Shown piece after piece: positions 44,073 to 51,914 of a stretch of 64,000 nucleotides of DNA. Origin of the DNA: Brevibacillus choshinensis (GTDB lineage Bacteria > Bacillota > Bacilli > Brevibacillales > Brevibacillaceae); assembly GCF_001420695.1 (NCBI RefSeq), contig NZ_LJJB01000013.1, positions 844,121 through 908,120 of the forward strand, in the 5' to 3' direction. Under the pieces are notes generated by a model that saw nothing but the letters and a program-made list of their open reading frames with translations, did no database searches and was not told the DNA's origin. Within the stretch, counting starts at the first letter, position 1; every line of letters starts with the position of its first letter. The translations under genes and the position numbers were made by a program.

Positions 44073-44935
44073 CTTCGAAGAAAGCAAGGTTCTCAATCAT
44101 TGAACAAATGCGAACCAGATATCGATTATCATGGTTACTCAGTTTTGCAAAAGTATCCCGTGCGGGATATTACAAATGGAGAAAGTCCAAAGAGTCAGCT
44201 GTTCGACGCTGCGAAAAGGAAGTCAATCTAAAGGAACATATCTTAAGTATCCATCGCGTGCATCCTTATTACGGTTACTTACGAATAACAGTTGCCCTAC
44301 GCAAAGAAGGATTACAAATCAATCACAAGCGTGTCTATCGATTGATGAAGGAATTAGGCATTCGCTCAGTAATTCGCAAAAAAAGGCGATTCTTTGGCAG
44401 ACAGGCATCAGTTGTGAACCCGGATCGTCTGGAGAGACAGTTCAAAGCTGAAGCACCTCTCAAGAAGCTTGTAACCGACATCACCTATCTACGAGTCGGA
44501 GAACGTTTTTTTTACCTATCTGCTGTGCAGGATCTGTTTAATAACGAAATCGTTGCTTGGCAGGTCTCTTCCCAAAACGATTTGTCACTTGTGATGAGCA
44601 CAGTAGATAGTCTTTGTAAGGGAAGAGAAATGAACGGTTCCATCCTACACTCGGACCAAGGTTTTCAATACACTTCCAGACACTACAATAAACGTTTGGA
44701 TGAGTACGGAGTACTAGGAAGTCATTCGAGACGGGGAAATTGCCTAGATAATGCCTGTATCGAATCATTCTTTTCACATCTAAAGACAGAAATGATGTAT
44801 CGATGCTCGCCAAAAACACATGTGGAATTAAATCAAGCTGTTGAAAAATACATTGCCTTCTATAATCAGAATCGTTTTCAGAAAAAACTTGGCGACCGTT
44901 CCCCGATTGAGTATCGGAAAGCGATCGCCGCGTAA
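44069..44935 (+). CDS. IS3-family transposase OrfB (DDE integrase domain)
   Basis: A 288-aa catalytic transposase component. After an N-terminal HTH_21 region (HPYYGYLRITVALRKEGLQI), the retroviral-integrase-like core has Asp in LVTDITYL, Asp in LHSDQGFQY and Glu in LDNACIESFFSHLK, with exactly 35 residues between the last two (DD35E). The gene is full length, with no stop or frameshift. It may be expressed from the GTG at 44069, overlapping the orfA stop, or as the OrfAB fusion. Confidence 0.94.
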   Translation: MTSKKARFSIIEQMRTRYRLSWLLSFAKVSRAGYYKWRKSKESAVRRCEKEVNLKEHILSIHRVHPYYGYLRITVALRKEGLQINHKRVYRLMKELGIRSVIRKKRRFFGRQASVVNPDRLERQFKAEAPLKKLVTDITYLRVGERFFYLSAVQDLFNNEIVAWQVSSQNDLSLVMSTVDSLCKGREMNGSILHSDQGFQYTSRHYNKRLDEYGVLGSHSRRGNCLDNACIESFFSHLKTEMMYRCSPKTHVELNQAVEKYIAFYNQNRFQKKLGDRSPIEYRKAIAA

Positions 44936-44987
44936 CTATGGGTTTTTAGACAGTCTACTTGACAGGGTTATGACCACTCCGTTGGGG

Positions 44988-45419
44988 CTATTTTTCAGAT
45001 TTCGCCTCAGACTGTTCTGTCTGACCTTCTTCTTCCTCCGCTAAATATGAGCGCATTCCCCGAATAAATAGTTCACGGATCACTTCACTTTGCGTCTTGC
45101 TGTTGACACGAGAACGGATTAATTCCAGCTCGGCTACCAACTCGGAATCAAGGTGAAGATTGATGGTCTTCCCTTTACTCCTTGGATGGAGTTCATAACA
45201 GCCGGAACTGTGACGGAGTTGACCGTCTATGACCGTCTTATTATCGAACTGATCGGGGTCTATTACGTAGAGGCAAGGCGCTTCCAGAATAATATGGGTC
45301 AGTTCTTCGCTAAATCGAATGGCGAGGGGCTGCCCCTTTTTTTTGTGCAGATCGCGTATGCTCCGCGAGATTTCCTGATTGGTAATCGTATTTTCCAGAG
45401 TGATCACTGCCAGTTCCAT
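44988..45419 (-). CDS. Ribbon-helix-helix-type DNA-binding protein, unrecognised family
   Basis: A 143-aa protein. The C-terminal part (about 85-130) KTINLHLDSELVAELELIRS, then VNSKTQSEVIRELFIRGM, has the beta-strand plus two-helix pattern of ribbon-helix-helix regulators. The N-terminal 75 residues are unfamiliar, with a Cys pair separated by a loop (CLYVID; SGCYEL). The C-terminus is Glu/Ser-rich. ATG with AAGGAGG 4 bases upstream on the minus strand. It is 9 bases behind the gene at 45429 and forms a two-gene operon with it, ending at the IS3 element. Function unknown. Confidence 0.65.
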   Translation of the reverse strand: MELAVITLENTITNQEISRSIRDLHKKKGQPLAIRFSEELTHIILEAPCLYVIDPDQFDNKTVIDGQLRHSSGCYELHPRSKGKTINLHLDSELVAELELIRSRVNSKTQSEVIRELFIRGMRSYLAEEEEGQTEQSEAKSEK

Positions 45420-45428
45420 AGTGCCTCC

Positions 45429-45941
45429 TTACGGGAGTATCAAATCAGTTTCGGCCACTGCTTCTACCACTTCTCCCGTTTCTTCCAGTTGGACTTGATA
45501 ACGAAAGCGATCTTCCTCTCTATTGATGGAGGTGACCAAAGCACCCCTGTTCCCGGTTGGCACAATGAGCTGGACGCGATCCAAAATGTCAAAGGCTGGG
45601 CAAAGCATCCCTTTTTCATATAGAAAACGATATACGTCATCGCGTGGATACAGAAATCGTTTGTTTCCTTGCTTACTTTCTAGCAGAGGAAAACAGTCAC
45701 GTTCATCGACGACCTCTCCGAGATAACCACTGTCTGCCCACCGTTTGATGGTAGCCATGCTTCCGTTTCGACCTTGGCGGGCTACGAGCAGATCTAATAT
45801 TTCGCGCGAGGAGAGGTAGGACAGGCGACGCTGACGTTGGTCGTTGTAGGCACGGTGCTCCATCTCGAGTAGCTCTAGCTGCTCTGAGAGCTCCGCAATC
45901 TGATTTTGAAGTCGGGCAATCTGTTGTTCGTAATCTTTCAT
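45429..45941 (-). CDS. Coiled-coil protein with probable helix-turn-helix, unrecognised family
   Basis: A 170-aa protein. Residues 1-40 form a coiled coil (QIARLQNQIAELSEQLELLE). Residues about 43-85 look like a MerR/excisionase-type winged helix: YLSSREILDLLVARQ, then MATIKRWADSGYLGE, and RFLYPRDDVYRFLYEKG, the usual helix-to-sheet order. A beta-rich C-terminal domain (about 110-170) follows. ATG at 45941 has GGGAGGAGG upstream. It is divergent from preT over 190 bases and cotranscribed with the RHH-type gene at 44988. It could regulate the pyrimidine genes or be unrelated; I do not recognise it. Confidence 0.62.
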   Translation of the reverse strand: MKDYEQQIARLQNQIAELSEQLELLEMEHRAYNDQRQRRLSYLSSREILDLLVARQGRNGSMATIKRWADSGYLGEVVDERDCFPLLESKQGNKRFLYPRDDVYRFLYEKGMLCPAFDILDRVQLIVPTGNRGALVTSINREEDRFRYQVQLEETGEVVEAVAETDLILP

Positions 45942-46133
45942 CTTCTGTCCTCCTCCCACTTTGTTTGTTTCAACATATTCGCAGTTGAAATCATTCATTC
46001 CAATAGCTGTGCAATGATTTCGTACATTCTGTATTCCAAAAGAGAATGAAACAATCATAAAATCGTTTTTTTACACATTGATTAATAGCAAGCAAACAAA
46101 TATTTGGAGAATTGGTAAGGAGGTTGTGAAGAG

Positions 46134-47480
46134 ATGGGCGTCCCGAATGAATTGCAAAACAATTTCAGGGAAGTAGTACCGGCGTTAAAACCGAAGGAAG
46201 CCATCGATGAGGCAAACCGTTGCTTGTATTGCTATGATGCACCCTGTATCAAGGCTTGTCCGACGTCGATCGACATTCCTTCCTTTATTAAAAAAATCTC
46301 CACGGGGAATTTGTACGGATCGGCACGCACGATCATGGAATCCAATCCGGTGGGAGCGAGCTGTGCCCGCGTCTGTCCGACTGAGGAGTTATGCGAAGGT
46401 GCCTGTGTACTCAATCACGCCTCGAAGCCAATCATGATCGGACTTTTGCAGCGGCATGCGACAGATTGGGCCATCCAAAACAACGCGACGTTATTTAAAA
46501 AAGGCGAGGAAAATGGGAAAAGCGTCGCCATTATTGGGGCAGGACCAGCTGGTTTGTCGGCAGCACGAGAGCTCGCACGTTTGGGGTATCAGGTGACGAT
46601 GTTCGAAGCCAAAGAAAAAGCAGGCGGATTGAACACTTATGGCATCGTTTCCTTCCGTCTCCCGCAAGAAATCTCCTTGTGGGAAGTAGAGCAGATCGAA
46701 GCACTCGGTGTAGAAATCCGTACAAACACGAAAATCGGGGTAGACGTAATGGCGGAAGACTTGCTGGCTAACTACGACTCGGTACTGCTCGCCGCAGGTA
46801 TGGGGAATGTACCTGATTTGCAGATAGATGGCGAAGACCTGGATGGCGTGCTGGATGCCATTACATTAGTCGAAGAGACAAAGACAAAGCCACTGGCGAA
46901 TGACATGGTCGGCAAAAAAGTCGTTGTCATCGGAGCTGGAAATACAGCAATTGACGCTGCTACCTGTTCGAAGCGTCTGGGTGCAGACAACGTTCAGATC
47001 CTGTATCGCCGTACCGTGAATGAAATGTCCTGTTATCAGTTCGAATATGAATTTGCCAAGCAAGATGGCGTGGAGTTTCGTTGGCTGGTAGCACCTTCAC
47101 GCATCCTTGCTGAAAATGGTCGTGTCAAAGGATTGGAATTGACGCGGATGGAGCTGGGGGAACCAGATGCCAAGGGGCGGAAGCGTCCGGTACCTATCGC
47201 AGGAAGCGAGTTTGTCATCGAAGTAGACTACGTAGTGAAAGCAATCGGCCAGCAACGACATGTATCGATGATAGATGCTTTCGGCATTCAGCATCGTAGC
47301 GGGGTCGTTGCGGTAGAGGATACCACTTACCGGACGAGCAACCCGAAAGTGTTTGCGGCGGGGGATATCATTTTCGGTGGAGGGAAGACAGACGCGATGG
47401 TCGTAGATGCAGCCAATCATGGCAAACGTGCGGCACATGCCATCCACAGCGCTTTGACCGACCAAAAGCATCCGATTTAA
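46134..47480 (+). CDS. preT: NAD-dependent dihydropyrimidine dehydrogenase subunit PreT
   Basis: A 448-aa flavin/iron-sulfur subunit related to glutamate synthase small chain. N-terminal cysteines for two 4Fe-4S clusters are in CLYCYDAPCIKACPTSI and GASCARVCPTEELCEGAC. FAD binds at AIIGAGPAGLSAARELA and NAD(P)H at VVVIGAGNTAIDAATCSKRL; the C-terminus has VFAAGDIIFGGGKTDAMVVDAA. With PreA it reduces uracil and thymine to the 5,6-dihydro forms, the first step of reductive pyrimidine breakdown. preA follows 38 bases downstream. Strong GGAGG-type RBS (AAGGAGG, 9 bases). Confidence 0.92.
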   Translation: MGVPNELQNNFREVVPALKPKEAIDEANRCLYCYDAPCIKACPTSIDIPSFIKKISTGNLYGSARTIMESNPVGASCARVCPTEELCEGACVLNHASKPIMIGLLQRHATDWAIQNNATLFKKGEENGKSVAIIGAGPAGLSAARELARLGYQVTMFEAKEKAGGLNTYGIVSFRLPQEISLWEVEQIEALGVEIRTNTKIGVDVMAEDLLANYDSVLLAAGMGNVPDLQIDGEDLDGVLDAITLVEETKTKPLANDMVGKKVVVIGAGNTAIDAATCSKRLGADNVQILYRRTVNEMSCYQFEYEFAKQDGVEFRWLVAPSRILAENGRVKGLELTRMELGEPDAKGRKRPVPIAGSEFVIEVDYVVKAIGQQRHVSMIDAFGIQHRSGVVAVEDTTYRTSNPKVFAAGDIIFGGGKTDAMVVDAANHGKRAAHAIHSALTDQKHPI

Positions 47481-47518
47481 GGAAGAAGAAATCTCGAAAA
47501 AATGGAGGAGAACGGATC

Positions 47519-48796
47519 ATGGCAGATCTTAGCATCAATCTGGCAGGCATACAATCCCCCAACCCGTTTTGGCTGGCTTCCGCACCACCGACCAACTCTG
47601 GCTACCAGGTACAGCGCGCGTTTGAAGCTGGATGGGGCGGGGCAGTCTGGAAGACCCTGGGGGAACCAATTATCAACGTTACATCGCGCTTTGCGGGATT
47701 GAACTTCGGAGGGCAGCGCGTCTTTGGTTTTAACAACATCGAATTGATCACCGACAAACCGCTTGAGGTCAATTTGAAAGAAATGGATGAAACAAAAAAA
47801 CGATTTCCAAAGCATACGCTGATTGCCTCCTTGATGGTCGAGCACAAACAGGAGGCCTGGCACGAAATCGTGAAAAAGGTAGAGGCTATCGGGGTAGATG
47901 GGCTGGAATTAAATTTCGGCTGTCCGCACGGGATGGCGGAGCGAGGAATGGGCTCGGCTGTCGGACAGCACCCAGACTTGATTCGGCAACAGGTGGAATG
48001 GGTTAAGGAAGTGGCCCAGACACCCGTCATCGTCAAGCTAACACCAAACATTACCGACATCCGGTTTACGGCGAGGGCTGCTTCCCAAGGAGGCGCTGAT
48101 GCGATCAGCATGATCAACACCATCAACAGCTTAATGGGAGTGGATCTGGACAGATGGCTCCCTGTTCCTCATGTGGATGGCAAGGGAGCGCACGGCGGTT
48201 ATTGTGGCCCAGCGGTCAAACCAATCGCCCTCAACATGGTGGCCGAATGCGCGCGTGATGCTCAGGTAGGTGTTCCAATCTCTGGCATTGGCGGTATTTC
48301 CAATTGGCGTGATGCTGTTGAGTTTTTATTAATGGGAGCAACGGGCGTACAAGTGTGCACTGCTGCGATGCACCATGGCTTCCGAATCGTGGAGGATATG
48401 ATCGATGGCCTGAGCAATTATCTCGACCAGCGTGGGATTGCCTCGGTCATGGACATCGTAGGCAAAGCGGTTCCTACTTATTCGGATTGGGGGCACCTCA
48501 ATCTCAACTACAAGGTGGTCGCACGAATTAACGAGGAGACCTGTATCAACTGCAACAAGTGCCACATCGCCTGTGAAGATACGTCTCACCAGTGTATTGA
48601 CATTATCGCGGACGAGGTGACAGGAAAGGAACGTTTGATCGTACGCGAAGATGATTGCGTAGGCTGCAACCTGTGCTCCATCGTATGTCCAGTGGAGGGT
48701 ACTATCGATATGGTGGAAATCCCTAATGATCTGCCACCGCTCAGTTGGAATCAGAGACAGGCAGCATTGGCTGCCAATGGTTCGAGTGAGGCTTGA
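47519..48796 (+). CDS. preA: NAD-dependent dihydropyrimidine dehydrogenase subunit PreA
   Basis: A 425-aa catalytic subunit. The FMN-binding TIM barrel of dihydroorotate-dehydrogenase type (about 1-310) has GGAVWKTLGEP, ELNFGCPHGM and VKLTPNITD. Two C-terminal ferredoxin-type clusters are at CINCNKCHIACEDTSHQC and CVGCNLCSIVCPVEG, which connect to the PreT flavin. The pair matches bacterial PreTA. The start ATG follows TGGAGGAG 9 bases upstream. It precedes dihydropyrimidinase in the same direction, after a 102-base gap with two small hairpins. Confidence 0.93.
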   Translation: MADLSINLAGIQSPNPFWLASAPPTNSGYQVQRAFEAGWGGAVWKTLGEPIINVTSRFAGLNFGGQRVFGFNNIELITDKPLEVNLKEMDETKKRFPKHTLIASLMVEHKQEAWHEIVKKVEAIGVDGLELNFGCPHGMAERGMGSAVGQHPDLIRQQVEWVKEVAQTPVIVKLTPNITDIRFTARAASQGGADAISMINTINSLMGVDLDRWLPVPHVDGKGAHGGYCGPAVKPIALNMVAECARDAQVGVPISGIGGISNWRDAVEFLLMGATGVQVCTAAMHHGFRIVEDMIDGLSNYLDQRGIASVMDIVGKAVPTYSDWGHLNLNYKVVARINEETCINCNKCHIACEDTSHQCIDIIADEVTGKERLIVREDDCVGCNLCSIVCPVEGTIDMVEIPNDLPPLSWNQRQAALAANGSSEA

Positions 48797-48824
48797 GAAT
48801 CAGGCAAACGTAATCTTTTCGAAG

Positions 48825-48868
48825 CAGGCCGCATAGCCTGTACTAGTGAAGGCACGTCTTAATGTGCC
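48825..48868 (+). other. Two small stem-loops between preA and dihydropyrimidinase genes
   Basis: CAGGC-N6-GCCTG (48825-48840) and GGCAC-N8-GTGCC (48851-48868) lie in the 102-base intercistronic gap. No T tract follows; they may tune mRNA stability. Confidence 0.4.
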
Positions 48869-48898
48869 CAGACCAAGGATGAAAAGGGAGGGGCAAGC

Positions 48899-50284
48899 AT
48901 GAAAAAATGGATTCGCGGTGGGACTATCGTAACGGCTGCAGATACCTATCAGGCAGACGTTCTCGTAGAAGGAGAAAAGGTCGTCGCGATCGGATACAAT
49001 CTCGACACGACGGGTGCGGAAGAGATTGATGCGACGGGCTGTTATTTGCTGCCTGGAGGGATCGACCCACATACGCATCTCGACATGCCGTTTGGTGGGA
49101 CCGTTACCTCGGACAATTTCTTTACAGGTACCAAGGCAGCAGCTTTCGGTGGAACAACGAGCATCGTTGATTTCTGCTTAACAAATAAAGGGGAATCCCT
49201 ACAATCGGCGATAGCCACCTGGCACGAAAAAGCACGTGGCAAAGCTGTGATCGACTATAGCTTTCACTTGATGGTCTCTGATGCGAACGACCAGATCCTC
49301 GAGGAGCTGGAGACCGTCGTTGCCAATGAGGGAATTACTTCACTGAAAGTGTTCATGGCGTACAAAAACGTCCTGATGGCAGATGACGAGACGTTGTTCA
49401 AAACATTAATCCGTGCAAAAGAATTGGGAGCGCTCGTCCAAGTGCATGCCGAAAATGGAGATGTACTTGACTATTTGACCAAGCAGGCGCTGGCAGAGGG
49501 CAATACGGATCCGATCTATCATGCCTACACGAGACCCCCAGAGGCAGAAGGTGAAGCGACTGGTCGCGCGATCGCATTGACAGCTCTGGCAGATGCGCAG
49601 CTGTACGTCGTGCACGTTTCATGCGCAGATGCTGTACGCAGGATTGCAGAGGCAAGGGAAAAAGGCTGGAATGTCTATGGGGAGACGTGCCCGCAGTATC
49701 TCGTCCTGGATATCACGGATTTGGATCAACCTGATTTTGAAGGAGCTAAATACGTCTGGTCACCACCGTTGCGAGAAAAGTGGAACCAGGAAGTGCTTTG
49801 GAGCGCCCTGAAAAATGGGATTCTGCAAACCGTTGGATCAGACCATTGTCCATTTAACTTTGCAGGTCAAAAGGAATTGGGAAGAGGCGACTTCACGAAG
49901 ATTCCAAATGGTGGGCCTATCATCGAAGATCGTCTGACGTTGCTCTTCTCGGAAGGGGTACGACAAGGAAGAATCAGCCTCAACCAGTTTGTGGACCTCA
50001 CCTCGACTAAAGTAGCGAAACTGTTTGGGATGTTCCCACAAAAGGGTACCATTGCCGTTGGCTCGGATGCGGACATTGTGCTGTTTGATCCTTCTGTGAA
50101 GAGAACCATTTCTGCAGCGACGCACCATATGAACGTAGACTACAACCCCTTTGAAGGAAAAGAAGTGTACGGTGAAGTCATTTCGGTGCTGTCGCGGGGT
50201 ACTTTTGTGGTACGCGACAAGCAGTTTGTCGGTCAGGCAGGCGCTGGACGATATTTGAAACGGGCGAGGTTTACGCGTCCGTAG
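48899..50284 (+). CDS. Dihydropyrimidinase
   Basis: A 461-aa cyclic amidohydrolase that opens dihydrouracil to N-carbamoyl-beta-alanine. Metal ligands are in DPHTHLDMPFGG, VHAENGD and VHVSC, and GSDHCPF provides the Asp; the carboxylated lysine is Lys150 in TSLKVFMAYKN, the position known for Bacillus hydantoinases. Length is normal for the family. It lies in the order dehydrogenase, dihydropyrimidinase, ureidopropionase, all on the plus strand, supporting pyrimidine rather than hydantoin substrate, although activity on hydantoins is expected. Confidence 0.94.
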   Translation: MKKWIRGGTIVTAADTYQADVLVEGEKVVAIGYNLDTTGAEEIDATGCYLLPGGIDPHTHLDMPFGGTVTSDNFFTGTKAAAFGGTTSIVDFCLTNKGESLQSAIATWHEKARGKAVIDYSFHLMVSDANDQILEELETVVANEGITSLKVFMAYKNVLMADDETLFKTLIRAKELGALVQVHAENGDVLDYLTKQALAEGNTDPIYHAYTRPPEAEGEATGRAIALTALADAQLYVVHVSCADAVRRIAEAREKGWNVYGETCPQYLVLDITDLDQPDFEGAKYVWSPPLREKWNQEVLWSALKNGILQTVGSDHCPFNFAGQKELGRGDFTKIPNGGPIIEDRLTLLFSEGVRQGRISLNQFVDLTSTKVAKLFGMFPQKGTIAVGSDADIVLFDPSVKRTISAATHHMNVDYNPFEGKEVYGEVISVLSRGTFVVRDKQFVGQAGAGRYLKRARFTRP

Positions 50285-50313
50285 GATAGGGTATAGAAAG
50301 GAGAAGGGAACGG

Positions 50314-51204
50314 ATGGTAAATAAAGTGAGCATCGGGCTGATCCAGGCAAAGAACGATGTAAATGGAGATGAGCCTGTTCATCTCCATAAGGAAAAGGCG
50401 ATTGAAAAGCACGTAAAAATGGTGCGTGAAGCCGCTGCTAGAGGAGCGCAGATCATCTGCCTCCAAGAAATCTTTTACGGTCCTTACTTTTGCTCCGAGC
50501 AAAACTCCAAATGGTACGAAGCCGCTGAGGAAGTGCCGAATGGACCTACTGTACAGTTATTCTCCTCGTTGGCACGCGAACTTGGTACCGTTGTCATCCT
50601 GCCGGTTTACGAGCGGGTAGGAATCGGCACCTATTACAATACTGCTGCCGTTATCGATGCAGATGGTACGTACCTCGGAAAATACCGAAAACAGCATATT
50701 CCTCACGTTGGCGTGGGTAGCAATGGATACGGTTTTTGGGAGAAGTATTACTTCAAGCCGGGGAATCTGGGCTATCCAGTGTTTGAAACGGCATTTGCCA
50801 AAGTAGGCGTCTACATTTGTTACGACCGCCATTTTCCTGAAGGAGCACGGCTATTGGGGCTGAATGGAGCGGAGATCGTCTTCAATCCATCTGCTACTGT
50901 CGCTGGTCTTTCTGAATATTTGTGGAAGTTGGAACAGCCTGCACATGCCGTTGCCAATGGATACTACGTCGCTGCCATCAATCGAGTCGGATTGGAAGCG
51001 CCATGGAACATGGGTGAGTTTTATGGACAGTCCTATCTGGTCGATCCGCGCGGACAATTTGTCACAGTCGGTAGCCGGGATCAGGACGAGGTGATCGTCG
51101 CCGAAATGGATAAAAACAAGATCCATGAGGTGCGTGACACCTGGCAGTTTTATCGCGATCGCCGTCCAGAAACGTATGAAGACATGGTCAAACTTCTGCC
51201 TTGA
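50314..51204 (+). CDS. Beta-ureidopropionase (N-carbamoyl-beta-alanine amidohydrolase), nitrilase family
   Basis: A 296-aa carbon-nitrogen hydrolase. The catalytic triad is Glu in IICLQEIFYG, Lys in KYRKQHIPHVG and Cys169 in VYICYDRHFPEGAR. It splits N-carbamoyl-beta-alanine into beta-alanine, CO2 and ammonia, the third step of the reductive pathway. It begins 29 bases after dihydropyrimidinase with GGAGAAGGGAACGG before the ATG. A putrescine- or D-amino-acid-type carbamoylase is less likely given the neighbours. Confidence 0.92.
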   Translation: MVNKVSIGLIQAKNDVNGDEPVHLHKEKAIEKHVKMVREAAARGAQIICLQEIFYGPYFCSEQNSKWYEAAEEVPNGPTVQLFSSLARELGTVVILPVYERVGIGTYYNTAAVIDADGTYLGKYRKQHIPHVGVGSNGYGFWEKYYFKPGNLGYPVFETAFAKVGVYICYDRHFPEGARLLGLNGAEIVFNPSATVAGLSEYLWKLEQPAHAVANGYYVAAINRVGLEAPWNMGEFYGQSYLVDPRGQFVTVGSRDQDEVIVAEMDKNKIHEVRDTWQFYRDRRPETYEDMVKLLP

Positions 51205-51211
51205 TGGAAAA

Positions 51212-51245
51212 GAGGGAAGCGCCACATAGCGCTTTCCTCCTTTTC
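51212..51245 (+). terminator. Terminator of the pyrimidine catabolic operon
   Basis: 11-bp stem GAGGGAAGCGC / GCGCTTTCCTC (one G-U pair), CACATA loop, followed by CTTTT, 7 bases after the ureidopropionase stop. Confidence 0.8.
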
Positions 51246-51292
51246 GCATGAAAGGGAGGTTCCCATCACTGGAATGTGAGGAGAGTACAGGG

Positions 51293-51817
51293 ATGAGGCA
51301 AATCGTATATCGTGGGGTGGAGTACGGTGAGGCATTGAGGGTGGTGCGAGCTCAGCGCTATGAACGCGAAGAGCGACGCCATTTTGTCAACGGGGCGAGT
51401 GCTAAGGCAGTATTTGGAGCGGGTGTCTATTTGGTGAGTAATCCCGAAGTCGCAGCCCAGTACGCAATCTGTCATGCAGAGACTGTCTGGGACAGGGCGG
51501 CCATACTGCGCCAGGAAGTAGATGTGGCCGGTTTATTTTGTTTGGACGAGCGTTATGGAGAAAATGAGTTGCGAACAGATGCACTACGTACCAAGCACTC
51601 TGCCGAGTCCTTAGAGCATCGCTCTCACGTGATGGGCTACCAGGAATGGCTGGAGTGGACTGGAGATGAGGTGCGTACTTATCTGCTTGCAGCAGGATAC
51701 AGGGGACTTCAGTACCGGATCAGCCCTGAACTAACTTACTATGTTTGCTACCAGCCTGAGGTGCAAATTTACGGGATTTCCATTTTATCGGTATTGGATC
51801 TAAGAGAAATCACCTAA
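51293..51817 (+). CDS. Hypothetical protein with ADP-ribosyltransferase-fold features
   Basis: A 174-aa soluble protein, not matched to a named family. Three segments in order suggest the ART/PARP-like fold: VYRGVEYG at the start (an Arg-Gly or His-Gly strand), FGAGVYLVSNPEVAAQYA near 45-62 (the GxGxY strand-helix), and near the C-terminus GYRGLQYRISPELTYYVCY, then QPEVQIYGI, where many ART-like proteins read YVVFxPxQI. The catalytic Glu typical of toxins is not certain, so it could be an NAD- or tRNA-phosphate-acting member or an inactive one. ATG at 51293 has GAGGAGAG 7 bases upstream. It is between terminators, so it is monocistronic. The fold call is inferred. Confidence 0.6.
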   Translation: MRQIVYRGVEYGEALRVVRAQRYEREERRHFVNGASAKAVFGAGVYLVSNPEVAAQYAICHAETVWDRAAILRQEVDVAGLFCLDERYGENELRTDALRTKHSAESLEHRSHVMGYQEWLEWTGDEVRTYLLAAGYRGLQYRISPELTYYVCYQPEVQIYGISILSVLDLREIT

Positions 51818-51842
51818 GACTATCGACTTGTCTAAGGTGATT
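51810..51842 (+). terminator. Weak terminator-like hairpin after the ART-like gene
   Basis: ATCACCTAAGAC / GTCTAAGGTGAT, 12-bp stem with one internal mismatch. It includes the stop codon and is followed by TTTGG only. Confidence 0.45.
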
Positions 51843-51914
51843 TGGTAAGATTAGACAATATTCGAGCTTTTTCTACATTATTTTTATTTTTAACAGGAGG
51901 ATTGCCAAACAACA

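Larger units (their letters stand above)
43696..44964 (+). mobile_element. IS3-family insertion sequence
   Basis: About 1.27 kb carrying orfA and orfB. The right end is well placed at ACTTGACA (44964), whose reverse complement TGTCAAGTAGACTGTC begins with TG as in the family. The left end contains the related TTGACTGTGTTTAAAACCC from about 43696, which matches only over the inner part (GACTGT, AAAACCC), so the left limit is uncertain. I could not find a clean target duplication. Both reading frames are intact and the frameshift signal is present, so the element may be active. Confidence 0.8.
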
